Assembly (NCBI RefSeq): GCF_005577435.1 | Contig: NZ_CP040396.1 | Coordinates: 2,546,501-2,610,500, forward strand | Length of the DNA stretch: 64,000 nucleotides | Direction of reading: 5' to 3' | DNA from: Paenibacillus algicola | GTDB taxonomy: Bacteria; Bacillota; Bacilli; Paenibacillales; Paenibacillaceae | Shown here: one piece after another, positions 34,186 through 43,336 of the stretch | How the letters are laid out: every line of letters starts with the position of its first letter | Position numbering within the stretch: position 1 is the stretch's first letter | Made by a program: the position numbers and the translations under genes | Notes under the pieces: model-generated | Database searches by the model: none | Seen by the model: the letters and a program-made list of their open reading frames with translations, nothing else | Told to the model about the DNA's origin: nothing

Positions 34186-35052
34186 TTATCTGAATTCTGC
34201 CATCAAATGGTCAAATTGCTCCTCGGTTAACGCCAGGTCCTGTTGGGCCAGAGGCGTCTCTTTGAAGCCTTGAATCTGATTCTCATAGCTTTTGCGTGAT
34301 TGGTCTTGATAGATCAGACCGGTCAGCAATCCACCCGTTTCCATCAGCTTCGTCATTGCCTGGATCCGGTTGCTCGGATCATAATCCGGGAAAGAGTCCA
34401 GATTGACAATATTCTCTTTAAACCATTCGTAGGTATTCACCTTGTTGAAGGTCACACATGGACTGAATACATTAATAATTGAGAAGCCTTCATGCTTGAT
34501 GCCCTCTTCAATTAATGCCGTTAACTGCTTAATGTCACTGGAAAAGGATTGAGCCACAAACGTAGCGCCAGCCGACAAGGCCAGCTCCAATGGCGACAAG
34601 GTCGTCTCGATCGAGCCGCTAGGCGTGCTCTTGGTCACGAAGCCCTCTGCACTGCGGGGAGAGGTTTGTCCCTTGGTCAGGCCATAAATCTGATTGTCCA
34701 TTACGATATACGTGATGTTCATATTTCTGCGAATAGCATGAATGGTGTGACCCATCCCGATCGCAAAGCCGTCTCCGTCACCGCCGGAAGCGATAACCGT
34801 CAAGTCTCGGTTCGCGAGCTTGACTCCCTGCGCAATCGGGAGTGCACGGCCGTGAATACCATGCAGGCCATAGGCATGAATGTAGCCCGAGATCCGTCCG
34901 GAGCAGCCAATGCCCGAAATTACCGCCAGCTCCTCCGGTGTTAATCCTGTGTTCGCTGCGGCCCGCTGGATCGCAGCCTGAATGGAGAAATCTCCGCAGC
35001 CAGGGCACCAGTTCGGCTTCACATTGTTACGAAATTCCTTAAAGGTTGCCAT
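34186..35052 (-). CDS. korB: 2-oxoacid:ferredoxin oxidoreductase, beta subunit
   Basis: 288 aa. It carries the thiamine diphosphate domain: GDGDGFAIGMGHTIHAIRRN ending with YIVMDN gives the GDG-N motif. NWCPGCGDF and GIGCSGR supply Cys residues that bind the 4Fe-4S cluster. With KorA it oxidatively decarboxylates 2-oxoglutarate, pyruvate or a related acid, passing electrons to ferredoxin. ATG 35052 overlaps the korA stop (TAATG) and has AAGGAG upstream. The true substrate cannot be told from sequence. Confidence 0.92.
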   Translation of the reverse strand: MATFKEFRNNVKPNWCPGCGDFSIQAAIQRAAANTGLTPEELAVISGIGCSGRISGYIHAYGLHGIHGRALPIAQGVKLANRDLTVIASGGDGDGFAIGMGHTIHAIRRNMNITYIVMDNQIYGLTKGQTSPRSAEGFVTKSTPSGSIETTLSPLELALSAGATFVAQSFSSDIKQLTALIEEGIKHEGFSIINVFSPCVTFNKVNTYEWFKENIVNLDSFPDYDPSNRIQAMTKLMETGGLLTGLIYQDQSRKSYENQIQGFKETPLAQQDLALTEEQFDHLMAEFR

Positions 35053-36806
35053 TATACCAGCTCCTTGCTTGCTGTGCAGATCTGCTTGCACTCATGATAA
35101 ATAATGGATGGCAGGAACGGATTCCCGTCATATTTCAGTACGCTCTTGATCTTGTCTCCATGTCCGCAATGCAGCTTCACCAGGCCGGCAAGCTGTGCAG
35201 TGGCGTTGTTCTCCACCACGATAACCTGTCGGGCTTGTTCCACATAGGGCAGCACTTCCTCCACCGGGAACGGATGCAGCAGGCGTACCGTCAAATGATT
35301 GGTGCTGATGCCGTCCTTCTCCAGCAGCTCTCTGCCCTGGTCAATGGTACCTCCCGTCGAACCCATTCCAATAATGAGCAGGTCCGGTGTCTCATAAGGC
35401 GCATCTACCAGAACCGGATCTCTGACTTCAAGACCCGACAGCTTGCCAAGACGCTTATCCATCATGTTCTTTCGGTTGATCGCTGATTCGGACGGACGTC
35501 CGGTTTCGTCATGCTCGACTCCGGTCACGTGGTGAATGCCGTTCTTCTGTCCTGGCAGTACCCGTGGCGAAATTCCATTCTCAGTCAGCGCATAGCGCGG
35601 GAACAGCTCTTTCTCTTCCAGCTCCGGCGCCTGGGCTACTAGGCTTCCTCTATCGATCACAATCCGGCTGTAATCCAGCGGCTCACAGGACTGCTTGCCC
35701 AGCGACAGCTGCAGATCGGTTACCAGAATGACCGGCACCTGGTATTTCTCCGACAAATTAAAGGCCTCGATCGTATCATAAAAACACTCTTCAATAGAGC
35801 TTGGCGCCAGCACGATCTTCGGAATTTCACCGTGTGTTCCGTGAATCATAGCATTGATATCACTTTGCTCCTGCTTCGTTGGAAGGCCTGTACTCGGTCC
35901 GCCGCGCTGGGTATCTACAATAACTACCGGTGTCTCTGTCATGCCTGCAAGACCAATACCTTCCATCATGAGCGAAAGGCCCGGGCCTGCGGACGCTGTC
36001 ATCGTCCGGACGCCAGCGTAATTGGCACCGATCGCCATGGTCACCGCAGCAATTTCATCCTCGGTTTGAACGACTGTGCCTCCAAATTTAGGAAGCTGCT
36101 TAATCAAATATTCCATGATTTCAGAAGCCGGGGTAATCGGGTATGCGCTCATGAGACGGCAGCCTGCTGCTACCGCGCCAAGTCCAATGGCATCGTTGCC
36201 GATCATAAACAGCTTCTGCTTACCATCTGCTGGGAGCAGCTTAAATTCATCCAGCGGGCCTCCGGCCAGCTCCAGGACATAGTCTGAGCCTCGCTTCACA
36301 GCCTCCAGGTTCTTCTCTACGACAGCCGGGCCCTTTCTGCCAAATTCCTCTTCCACCGCGCGGTTAAATACGTCTAACGGCAGTCCCAGAAGCGCCCACG
36401 ACGCTCCGGAAGCTACCATGTTCTTCATCAGTGACGTTCCAAGCTCTTCAGCAATGGCCGTAATGGGTACAGAGAACAAGCGGATCTGGGTACCGTCCGG
36501 CACGGTCGGATTGAACTTGGAATCTGCTACTACTACGCCGCCCGGACGCAGCTCATGCGCATTGAGGTCAATACTTTCCTGGTCAAAGGCCACGAGAATA
36601 TCCAGATCATCCGAGATTGAGCGAATGGGATCCGTGCTGATTCTTATTTTATTATTCGTATGACCGCCTTTAATTCTGGATGAGAAATGACGGTAGCCGT
36701 AAAGATAATAGCCCAGACGATTCAAAGCTGTTGAGAAAATCCGGTCTGTACTCTCGACACCTTCACCCTGCTGGCCGCCAATTTTCCACGATAACTGGTT
36801 AATCAA
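35052..36806 (-). CDS. korA: 2-oxoacid:ferredoxin oxidoreductase, fused gamma-alpha subunit
   Basis: 584 aa, a fusion of the gamma domain (about 1-185, starting with SWKIGGQQGEGVEST) and the alpha domain (about 200-584, with GNDAIGLGAVAAGCRLMSAY then PITPASEIMEYL). The fused form is usual in Bacillus and Paenibacillus. TTG 36806 gives the expected N terminus and lies after AAAAGGAG; the frame is open to 36863. It is first in the korAB operon, with a TATAAT-like box and a 15-bp palindrome upstream. Confidence 0.92.
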   Translation of the reverse strand: MINQLSWKIGGQQGEGVESTDRIFSTALNRLGYYLYGYRHFSSRIKGGHTNNKIRISTDPIRSISDDLDILVAFDQESIDLNAHELRPGGVVVADSKFNPTVPDGTQIRLFSVPITAIAEELGTSLMKNMVASGASWALLGLPLDVFNRAVEEEFGRKGPAVVEKNLEAVKRGSDYVLELAGGPLDEFKLLPADGKQKLFMIGNDAIGLGAVAAGCRLMSAYPITPASEIMEYLIKQLPKFGGTVVQTEDEIAAVTMAIGANYAGVRTMTASAGPGLSLMMEGIGLAGMTETPVVIVDTQRGGPSTGLPTKQEQSDINAMIHGTHGEIPKIVLAPSSIEECFYDTIEAFNLSEKYQVPVILVTDLQLSLGKQSCEPLDYSRIVIDRGSLVAQAPELEEKELFPRYALTENGISPRVLPGQKNGIHHVTGVEHDETGRPSESAINRKNMMDKRLGKLSGLEVRDPVLVDAPYETPDLLIIGMGSTGGTIDQGRELLEKDGISTNHLTVRLLHPFPVEEVLPYVEQARQVIVVENNATAQLAGLVKLHCGHGDKIKSVLKYDGNPFLPSIIYHECKQICTASKELV

Positions 36807-36915
36807 ACAATTCCACTCCTTTTCCAATCCATGCATCATCTCAGCGTCGCAGCTGTTCTGCACTTGTTCTATTATAAGTTCTGAAGCGTCATATCACCAT
36901 TGCTTTTTTTAATTA

Positions 36916-36930
36916 CGATAAAGTTTATCG
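36916..36930 (-). promoter_or_regulatory. 15-bp palindrome upstream of korA (candidate operator)
   Basis: CGATAAAGTTTATCG is a perfect inverted repeat with a 1-nt centre, about 110 bp upstream of the korA start and upstream of a TATAAT (36868-36873 region, minus strand). No T run follows on the minus strand, so it is not a terminator for this operon. Confidence 0.4.
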
Positions 36931-36974
36931 GTTTAATGTGAAAATGGCAAGAAATATTTTCTAGCTGTGTTCTG

Positions 36975-37922
36975 CTATCCATTTTGTGATGGAAGATGCT
37001 TCTCCAGGAAGGTCAGCGCGTTGCCAGAAATGAAGTCATTGACAAGCTCCTCCGGATAATGCCTCAGCAGCACGTTGATAAACTCCGGATAGCGAGACGC
37101 ATTCTCCAGCCCGTTTACCCACTCATCAATTCCGTCGAAATCCGACCCGAACATCAGGTGCTTTGCGCCTCCTAAGGAGCAGACATGCTCAATATGCGGA
37201 AGCAGATCCTCGGGAGTAACCACCTTGGCCTCATTTCGGATAAACCAGGGTACGAAGGTCAGTCCGATCAAGCCATCCATGGCGATTAACGCTTGAATTT
37301 GTTCATTACTCAGATTCCGCGGGTGGCTGCATACCGACATACAGTTGGAGTGAGAGGCAATCAGCGGACGCCGGCTCATCTCAGCCAGCTCCCAGAAGCC
37401 GGCAGGGGAAAGGTGAGACACATCCAGTAATATCCCTAGCTGCTGGCAGAGCTCAACGAACTCCTGGCCTTTGCGTGTCAGTCCACCGCCCCGCGGTTCC
37501 ATCACCCCGTCAGCAGCCCAGTTTGCATGGTTCCACGTCAAGCCCATAAACCGCACTCCGAGCTCATAGCACAGCTGCACATAAAACAAATTTCCCTCCA
37601 GCCCGTCCAGCCCTTCCAACGAAAGCATGCCAAAGCGCTGCCTGCCGCTTCTGATTTCTGCAATCTGTTCCTTCCACTTCAGCCACTCCAGAGGTCCTGC
37701 GGCCAGCTTATTCCGGAATATGTCCAGCTGAGCCAGAACGCGTTCAAAGCTGGGCCTGCCGAACCGCTCGGCTAAAAACACCGCAAACACCTGCAGAGCT
37801 ACATCGCCCTGCTCCATCGTTTTGAAGGATACATCCAGCTCTTTAGCATCTAAAAAAGCCAATCCAGGCTTCTCCCACAGCTTGCTCAGTGCATCACAGT
37901 GAAAATCCACAACCTTTGTCAT
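36975..37922 (-). CDS. membrane-dipeptidase family (M19) metallopeptidase
   Basis: 315 aa TIM-barrel peptidase. The binuclear-zinc ligands are recognisable: HCD in VVDFHCDALSK (H8, D10), Glu in LSLEGLDGLEG (about 120), His in SHLSPAG and SHSN, and the catalytic Asp in FGSDFDG. It cleaves dipeptides, possibly including D-amino-acid ones. No signal peptide, so it is cytoplasmic as in other bacilli. It lies alone between spoVS and korA. Confidence 0.9.
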   Translation of the reverse strand: MTKVVDFHCDALSKLWEKPGLAFLDAKELDVSFKTMEQGDVALQVFAVFLAERFGRPSFERVLAQLDIFRNKLAAGPLEWLKWKEQIAEIRSGRQRFGMLSLEGLDGLEGNLFYVQLCYELGVRFMGLTWNHANWAADGVMEPRGGGLTRKGQEFVELCQQLGILLDVSHLSPAGFWELAEMSRRPLIASHSNCMSVCSHPRNLSNEQIQALIAMDGLIGLTFVPWFIRNEAKVVTPEDLLPHIEHVCSLGGAKHLMFGSDFDGIDEWVNGLENASRYPEFINVLLRHYPEELVNDFISGNALTFLEKHLPSQNG

Positions 37923-37952
37923 ATGCGCCCCCCTTACAGCTTTTAGTCATAG

Positions 37953-37988
37953 CAAAAAGCCTGTTTACCAAGTTCATGTAAACAGGCT
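37953..37988 (-). terminator. spoVS terminator
   Basis: AGCCTGTTTAC pairs with GTAAACAGGCT, then TTTTT on the minus strand. Confidence 0.88.
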
Positions 37989-38010
37989 CATCCTCTCAAC
38001 ATTCCGTCCC

Positions 38011-38271
38011 TTATCTTGGTTCGACGATCAATTTAATCGCGGTCCGGTCTTCTCCATCAATAACAATATCCGTGAAAGCAGGGATACAGATTAGATCCAC
38101 CCCGCTCGGTGCTACAAATCCCCGGGCAATCGCTACGGCTTTAATGGCTTGATTCAGGGCTCCGGCTCCAATCGCCTGAAGCTCTGCACCTCCACGCTCA
38201 CGAAGCACACCTGCAAGCGCTCCTGCAACTGAATTTGGATTGGATTTTGCTGAAACTTTTAATACTTCCAT
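38011..38271 (-). CDS. spoVS: stage V sporulation protein S
   Basis: 86 aa, the exact length and sequence type of SpoVS (MEVLKVSAKSNPNSVAGALA, then GAGALNQAIKAVAIARG). It is an Alba-like nucleic-acid-binding protein needed for spore coat and cortex development. ATG 38271 follows GGGGAGG. It lies downstream of ymdB and rny, as in Bacillus subtilis. Confidence 0.96.
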   Translation of the reverse strand: MEVLKVSAKSNPNSVAGALAGVLRERGGAELQAIGAGALNQAIKAVAIARGFVAPSGVDLICIPAFTDIVIDGEDRTAIKLIVEPR

Positions 38272-38443
38272 GGTAAGTACCTCCCCTGGGAATGTTGAGT
38301 GATGGTTTGCTTTCATGGCTTTCATGGCTTCATGGCTTATATAAAATAAAGTTTATTTTATATCCATGTTATTCGCGGATGTCCAAAAAATTCCTTCTTT
38401 TTGCCAGTTGCCCTTATTTACTCTTTAACCGCTGGAGAATATT

Positions 38444-39262
38444 TTAATCCATCTGCCATTCATCTTCGTAACGGCGGATTTTTTCAATTTTTATGGCACG
38501 GCCGGTTGCATCGTCAAGCTTCACGAACACACCATGAAGATGCCATTTCCCTTCATCCACCACAAAGCGTGCCGGAAGCTGTGTCTTGAATTTATACAGC
38601 ACACTGTCCCGCTGCATTCCCAGCACACCTTCCTTGGAGCCAACCATGCCGGTGTCTGTAATATAAGCTGTTCCTTCCGGCAGGATTGTGTCGTCGTTGC
38701 TTTGCACATGCGTATGAGTTCCAACGACAATGGATGCCCGTCCATCCAGATGCCAGCCCATAGCAATTTTTTCCGAAGTCGCCTCGGCATGAAAATCCAC
38801 CAGGATATGCTTGTGCTTCTGCTTCAGTTCATCCACAATCTCATCGGTAGTCCGAAACGGACATTCGATCGCCGGCAGAAAGGTCCTTCCCTGCACGTTG
38901 ATGATCGCCAGCTCCTTGCCGTTAGCTTTAACGACCGTGTAGCCTCTACCTGGAGTGCCTGCCGGGAAGTTAGCAGGGCGAATCAAACGCGGCTCATCGT
39001 CAATAAATTCAAAAATGTCCCGATTATCCCACGTATGGTTGCCCATCGTAATGCCATGCACGCCCCAATTGAAGAACTCATTCGCAATGGCTGAGGTAAT
39101 CCCTCTGCCGGATGCTGCATTTTCACCGTTAACGATAATAATATGCGGATTGTACTTGGATTTCAGTGCCGGCAATGTCGCTCGAAGTGCTTTTCGTCCT
39201 GTGCTGCCTACAATGTCACCGATAAATAATACGTTGATGCCAATCACTCCTTGTGGGTTCAT
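38444..39262 (-). CDS. ymdB: YmdB family phosphodiesterase (TIGR00282)
   Basis: Up to 272 aa, binuclear metallophosphoesterase that hydrolyses 2',3'-cAMP-type nucleotides and affects motility and biofilm choice in Bacillus. Motifs: FIGDIVGSTGRKAL, NGENAASGRGIT, GNHTWDN, VDFHAEATSEK and GTHTHVQSND. The start is uncertain. The only ATG (39262) has no proper ribosome site, while AAGGAG sits inside the reading frame 8 nt before an ATC at 39238, exactly where homologues have ATG. The encoded N terminus would then be (M)NVLFIGD. Confidence 0.9.
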   Translation of the reverse strand: MNPQGVIGINVLFIGDIVGSTGRKALRATLPALKSKYNPHIIIVNGENAASGRGITSAIANEFFNWGVHGITMGNHTWDNRDIFEFIDDEPRLIRPANFPAGTPGRGYTVVKANGKELAIINVQGRTFLPAIECPFRTTDEIVDELKQKHKHILVDFHAEATSEKIAMGWHLDGRASIVVGTHTHVQSNDDTILPEGTAYITDTGMVGSKEGVLGMQRDSVLYKFKTQLPARFVVDEGKWHLHGVFVKLDDATGRAIKIEKIRRYEDEWQMD

Positions 39263-39289
39263 CTCTTACGTCTCAGCTCAGACATTTAA

Positions 39290-39317
39290 AAAAGTGGCCG
39301 AATTCCTCGGCCACTTC
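39290..39317 (-). terminator. rny terminator
   Basis: AAGTGGCCGA pairs with TCGGCCACTT around a short loop, then TTTTTT on the minus strand, just before ymdB. Confidence 0.85.
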
Positions 39318-39330
39318 AGGGGTCCATTGC

Positions 39331-40875
39331 TTATTTAGCGTAATCCACCGCGCGCGTCTCTCGAATGACCGTAACCTTGATATGACCTGGATAATCCAGT
39401 TCATTCTCGATCTTCTTCGTGATGTCACGTGCCAGGCGGAATGCTTCCGCATCATCAATCTTCTCTGGTTGAACCATGACGCGAACCTCACGGCCCGCTT
39501 GAATCGCGTAGGACTTCTCCACGCCATCAAAGGATTCTGTAATCCCTTCAAGCTTCTCCAGCCGCTTGATGTACGTCTCCAGCGTTTCTCGTCTTGCGCC
39601 CGGTCTCGCTGCAGATAAAGCATCTGCTGCTCCGACGAGCATTGCAATCACGGATGTGGCTTCGCAATCACCGTGGTGAGATGCGATACTGTTGATGACC
39701 ACCGGATGCTCCTTGTACTTCTTCGCGAGCTCGACACCGATTTCCACGTGTGATCCTTCCACCTCGTGATCCAGCGCCTTACCAATGTCATGCAGCAAGC
39801 CTGCCCGCTTCGCCAGAGTAATATCTTCTCCCAGCTCGCCAGCCATCAGGCCTGTGAGATACGCGACCTCCATGGAGTGCTTCAGCACGTTCTGGCCGTA
39901 GCTTGTACGGAATTTCAGGCGACCGAGAATTTTGATCAGATCTGGATGCAATCCGTGAACGCCAACCTCGAAGGTGGCCTGTTCCCCGTACTCCCGGATA
40001 CGTTCATCCACTTCCTTCCGGGATTTCTCCACCATCTCTTCGATGCGGGCCGGATGGATACGTCCGTCCGCGACCAGCTTCTCCAAGGCGGTGCGAGCAA
40101 TTTCGCGCCGGATCGGATCAAAGCCAGACAGAATCACGGCCTCTGGCGTATCATCAATAATAAGATCAATACCCGTCAGCGTTTCCAGTGCTCGAATATT
40201 CCGACCTTCACGACCGATAATTCGGCCCTTCATCTCTTCATTCGGCAGTGTGACTACAGAAACGGTTGTCTCTGCAACATGATCGGCAGCACAGCGCTGA
40301 ATAGCCAGCGTAATAATTTCACGCGATTTCTTATCCGCTTCCTGCTTCGCTTGCTGCTCAATCTCTTTAATCATCTGTGCCGTTTCATGGCGAACTTCCT
40401 GTTCTACATTGCTAAGAATAATGCTGCGAGCATCCTCCATCGTCAGATTGGAGATCCGCTCCAGCTCTGTGACTTGATTCTTATAAATCAAATCAATCTG
40501 CTGTTGGGTTTCATCGATTCGTTTCTCTTTGTTCGCCACTTGCTCTTCTTTACGTTCCAAAGATTCTAATTTTTTATCCAGCGACTCTTCCTTTTGCAAC
40601 AATCTCCGTTCCTGCCGCTGTATTTCATTGCGGCGCTCGCGGGTGTCTTTTTCAGCTTCGGCTCGAATCTTGTGCACTTCATCTTTCGCTTCGAGAACCG
40701 TTTCTTTCTTCAGCGCTTCCGCTTCCTTCTTCGCATCTTCGACGATCTGGACGGCGGCATGTTCCGCACTGGAAATTTTAGCTTCTGCAAGGGATTTGCG
40801 AATAAAATAACCGAACCCAAAGAATATAGCGGCTACCAAGAGAACGAGGATCCAGCCCCATACTGGCATCTGCAT
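39331..40875 (-). CDS. rny: ribonuclease Y
   Basis: 514 aa membrane-anchored endoribonuclease that starts mRNA decay. A TM helix (about 6-24) is followed by a long coiled coil (about 30-195), a KH domain with [15 protein letters not shown] (about 210), and an HD domain with HSMEVAYL and [12 protein letters not shown] (HD pair near 364). ATG 40875 lies 8 nt after AGGAGG and beats the GTG at 40884, which is part of that site. Its partner-type gene ricA is also in this window. Confidence 0.96.
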   Translation of the reverse strand: MQMPVWGWILVLLVAAIFFGFGYFIRKSLAEAKISSAEHAAVQIVEDAKKEAEALKKETVLEAKDEVHKIRAEAEKDTRERRNEIQRQERRLLQKEESLDKKLESLERKEEQVANKEKRIDETQQQIDLIYKNQVTELERISNLTMEDARSIILSNVEQEVRHETAQMIKEIEQQAKQEADKKSREIITLAIQRCAADHVAETTVSVVTLPNEEMKGRIIGREGRNIRALETLTGIDLIIDDTPEAVILSGFDPIRREIARTALEKLVADGRIHPARIEEMVEKSRKEVDERIREYGEQATFEVGVHGLHPDLIKILGRLKFRTSYGQNVLKHSMEVAYLTGLMAGELGEDITLAKRAGLLHDIGKALDHEVEGSHVEIGVELAKKYKEHPVVINSIASHHGDCEATSVIAMLVGAADALSAARPGARRETLETYIKRLEKLEGITESFDGVEKSYAIQAGREVRVMVQPEKIDDAEAFRLARDITKKIENELDYPGHIKVTVIRETRAVDYAK

Positions 40876-41195
40876 CTGTGTCACCTCCTCGTTGGTTCCT
40901 CCAAGGCATTCCTTGGGAATGTGCAGTTGTCAAAACACCTTAACTTCATTCATAAAATTGCGGCAGAAGCCTCTGCCGTCCACGCAGCACACGGACGTAC
41001 CACCGTGCATAGCCTGCCTTGCGGCAGCATTGCACTTCACTATGAATTGGTTGAATATGAATCTTTCATAAAAGTCGCTTTTTGGGAAGGAAAAAGGCTT
41101 TATGAATGATAACGATTCACTATTTATTTTAGTATTTAGGAAAAGATATTGTCAAGGGAAAGCACAGGGAAACCTCCAGCTGCCCGAACGGCTGC
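40876..41195. other. rny 5' region: promoter and stacked hairpins
   Basis: 320 bp without a gene. A promoter for rny, TTGACA (41155-41150) with an 18-nt spacer and TAAAAT (41131-41126), points to the left and gives a leader of about 240 nt. The leader holds at least two hairpins: CGGCAGA/TCTGCCG (40963-40980) and CACGG/CCGTG (about 40990-41008). No T run follows either stem. Confidence 0.55.
41126..41155 (-). promoter_or_regulatory. rny promoter
   Basis: TTGACA, an 18-nt spacer and TAAAAT on the minus strand. It starts a long structured leader of about 240 nt. Confidence 0.65.
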
Positions 41196-41921
41196 TCAAT
41201 GAAAGGACTCGTCCTCCAGTTCTTCATCCTGCCCTTCCTCCTGCACCAGCCGATTCACGGTCTTGCGCACCTGGTCGCCCGTGAAGCCCCGGCGCATCAG
41301 AAAGGCTCCAGTCTTCCGTTTGCGCTCAAAGATCTCCCCTTTACTCTGCTGCCACTTCTTTCGTCCGATGATATAGCAGCTCTCCAGCTCTGCTTCTTCA
41401 TCCACTTCATCCAGGGCCTCCGTAATGATCTCGCTGTCAATGCCCTTTTGTCTTAACTCCTGCTTTACCCACATTTTGCCCTTCTTGTGACCGGATATCC
41501 GCTGCTCGGCCCACTGCTTTGCATACCAGGCATCATTAATGAGACCTTCCTGGCTTAGCCGCTGCAGTGATTTCTGAATGGCATCCTCGGTCATTCCTTT
41601 CTGCATCAGCCGCTGCTGAATCTCCTTCGCCGTTCTCGGCTTTCGTTCCAGAAATTTTAATGATTCCACATAGGCACGCTGTTCTTCGTCAGCCATTACG
41701 ATGTCCAATAGCTCTGCTTTATGGAAGACAGCATCCTTCGTCATCACATACTTGATCATCACGTCCTCATGCACAGACATACTATACGGTCCAAACCATA
41801 TAAGATAGCGATGTCTTGGCTTGCGAAGAGCTTCTACAGCTGTAATGATTAGGTCCTCTCCCTCTGGAAAATCCGATAAATCCGTTCCTTCCAGCTGTTG
41901 TTCCTGTTGATAACGATGCAT
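41196..41921 (-). CDS. recX: RecX regulatory protein
   Basis: 241 aa, helical three-repeat modulator of RecA filaments. The typical RecX run FLERKPRTAKEIQQRLMQKG is followed by LINDAWYAKQWAEQRI and VKQELRQKGI. It is longer than enterobacterial RecX, as is usual in Firmicutes. ATG 41921 follows AAGGAGAG; the frame is open back into the recA terminator. It is just downstream of recA but separated by a strong terminator, so it depends on read-through or its own promoter. Confidence 0.92.
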   Translation of the reverse strand: MHRYQQEQQLEGTDLSDFPEGEDLIITAVEALRKPRHRYLIWFGPYSMSVHEDVMIKYVMTKDAVFHKAELLDIVMADEEQRAYVESLKFLERKPRTAKEIQQRLMQKGMTEDAIQKSLQRLSQEGLINDAWYAKQWAEQRISGHKKGKMWVKQELRQKGIDSEIITEALDEVDEEAELESCYIIGRKKWQQSKGEIFERKRKTGAFLMRRGFTGDQVRKTVNRLVQEEGQDEELEDESFH

Positions 41922-41969
41922 GAGTCCTCTCCTTCCAGCTTTGCTGTACCATGACTCCACGTTACAGAT

Positions 41970-42001
41970 GAAAAAAAACACCGTGTTCTTCAACACGGTG
42001 C
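41970..42001 (-). terminator. recA terminator
   Basis: CACCGTGTTG pairs with GAACACGGTG, then eight T on the minus strand. Confidence 0.9.
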
Positions 42002-42038
42002 GGGATTTTCACACGATCTACCATGAAAAGGAGATCAA

Positions 42039-43100
42039 TTATTCTGCCTTGAACAATTCCTGTTCTTCCATATCTTCCTGTGCTTTCTCGCTATCGCTCT
42101 GCACCGGAACATTCGTTGTCAGGTTACTGGCCTCACGAATCTTGTTCTCGATCACTTCAGCAATTTCCGGGTGCTCCTTCAAAAACTGCTTCGCATTCTC
42201 CCGGCCCTGTCCCAGACGATCACCGGAGAAGGAGTACCATGCACCGCTCTTGTCCACAATGTCCAGTTCCGTGCCGATATCAATGAGGCTGCCCTCTCTG
42301 GAAATACCTTCACCGTACATAATATCCAGCTCCGCTTGCTTGAACGGAGGCGCTACCTTGTTCTTGACTACCTTGACACGGGTACGGTTACCCACCACGT
42401 CGTTGCCCATCTTGATGCTCTCAATCCGGCGAACGTCCAGACGTACCGTAGAGTAAAACTTCAGAGCTCGTCCGCCCGGCGTCGTTTCCGGGTTACCGAA
42501 CATGACGCCAACTTTCTCGCGCAGCTGGTTGATAAAGATTGCAATGGTCTTGGATTTGCTGATAGCACCCGAAAGCTTACGCAGAGCCTGTGACATCAGA
42601 CGCGCCTGCAGACCCACGTGGGAATCACCCATATCGCCTTCGATTTCCGCTTTCGGCACCAGTGCTGCTACAGAGTCAATGACAATAATGTCAACCGCCC
42701 CACTGCGAACCAGTGCTTCGGCAATTTCCAAAGCCTGTTCTCCCGTATCCGGCTGGGAAAGCAGCAGTTCGTCAATGTTAACGCCCAGTTTGTTTGCATA
42801 AGATGGATCCAGCGCATGCTCCGCATCAATGAATGCAGCCTGTCCGCCCACCTTCTGAACCTCAGCGATGGCGTGCAGTGCCACTGTTGTCTTACCCGAG
42901 GATTCCGGTCCGTATACCTCAACAATACGGCCTCTTGGAAGTCCGCCTGTACCTAAAGCTATATCTAACGCCAAGGAGCCGCTTGGCACGATTTCAACTT
43001 GCATATGAGTAGACTCACCGAGTTTCATGATGGAGCCTTTACCGAACTGTTTCTCAATCTGGCGGAGCGCCATATCCAGCGCAGCACGACGATCTGACAA
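42039..43100 (-). CDS. recA: RecA recombinase
   Basis: 353 aa. Walker [10 protein letters not shown] (about 66-74), Walker [13 protein letters not shown], loop L2 with [20 protein letters not shown], and an acidic C-terminal tail. It catalyses strand exchange and LexA self-cleavage. TTG 43100 gives the N terminus [14 protein letters not shown] typical of Paenibacillus RecA; a GTG at 43109 would sit too close to its GAAGGG site. Upstream are a good promoter and a LexA box. Confidence 0.97.
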   Translation of the reverse strand: MSDRRAALDMALRQIEKQFGKGSIMKLGESTHMQVEIVPSGSLALDIALGTGGLPRGRIVEVYGPESSGKTTVALHAIAEVQKVGGQAAFIDAEHALDPSYANKLGVNIDELLLSQPDTGEQALEIAEALVRSGAVDIIVIDSVAALVPKAEIEGDMGDSHVGLQARLMSQALRKLSGAISKSKTIAIFINQLREKVGVMFGNPETTPGGRALKFYSTVRLDVRRIESIKMGNDVVGNRTRVKVVKNKVAPPFKQAELDIMYGEGISREGSLIDIGTELDIVDKSGAWYSFSGDRLGQGRENAKQFLKEHPEIAEVIENKIREASNLTTNVPVQSDSEKAQEDMEEQELFKAE

Positions 43101-43133
43101 TTCATCCACAACCCTTCAAATGTTGATAACATA

Positions 43134-43185
43134 ATAATACCTTGTTTTGATACGTTTGCCAAGCTTTTTTTCGAACATACATTCG
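43134..43185 (-). promoter_or_regulatory. recA promoter with LexA/DinR box
   Basis: On the minus strand TTGGCA (43162-43157), 17 nt, TATTAT (43139-43134). Just upstream is CGAATGTATGTTCG (43185-43172), which matches the Gram-positive SOS box CGAAC-N4-GTTCG at all but one position. Confidence 0.8.
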
Positions 43186-43233
43186 TTTTTTTGTGTGCCG
43201 CTGTTTACCCCCTCAAGGAGCCCCGGCACGTGA

Positions 43234-43282
43234 CAAAAAAATAAGAACCGCGGCTTTCCTCTATAGAATGCCACGGTTCTTC
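43234..43282 (-). terminator. cinA terminator
   Basis: AAGAACCGTGG pairs with CCGCGGTTCTT (one G-U pair), then ATTTTTTT on the minus strand. Confidence 0.85.
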
Positions 43283-43336
43283 CGTATCTCCATTATACCT
43301 GTCTGAGGAGAATGCGGCAAGTAAAATGTTAAAATT

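Noticed and set aside
39766..40569. 267-aa plus-strand ORF antisense to rny
   Set aside because: Shadow of rny; no recognised domain or start signal.
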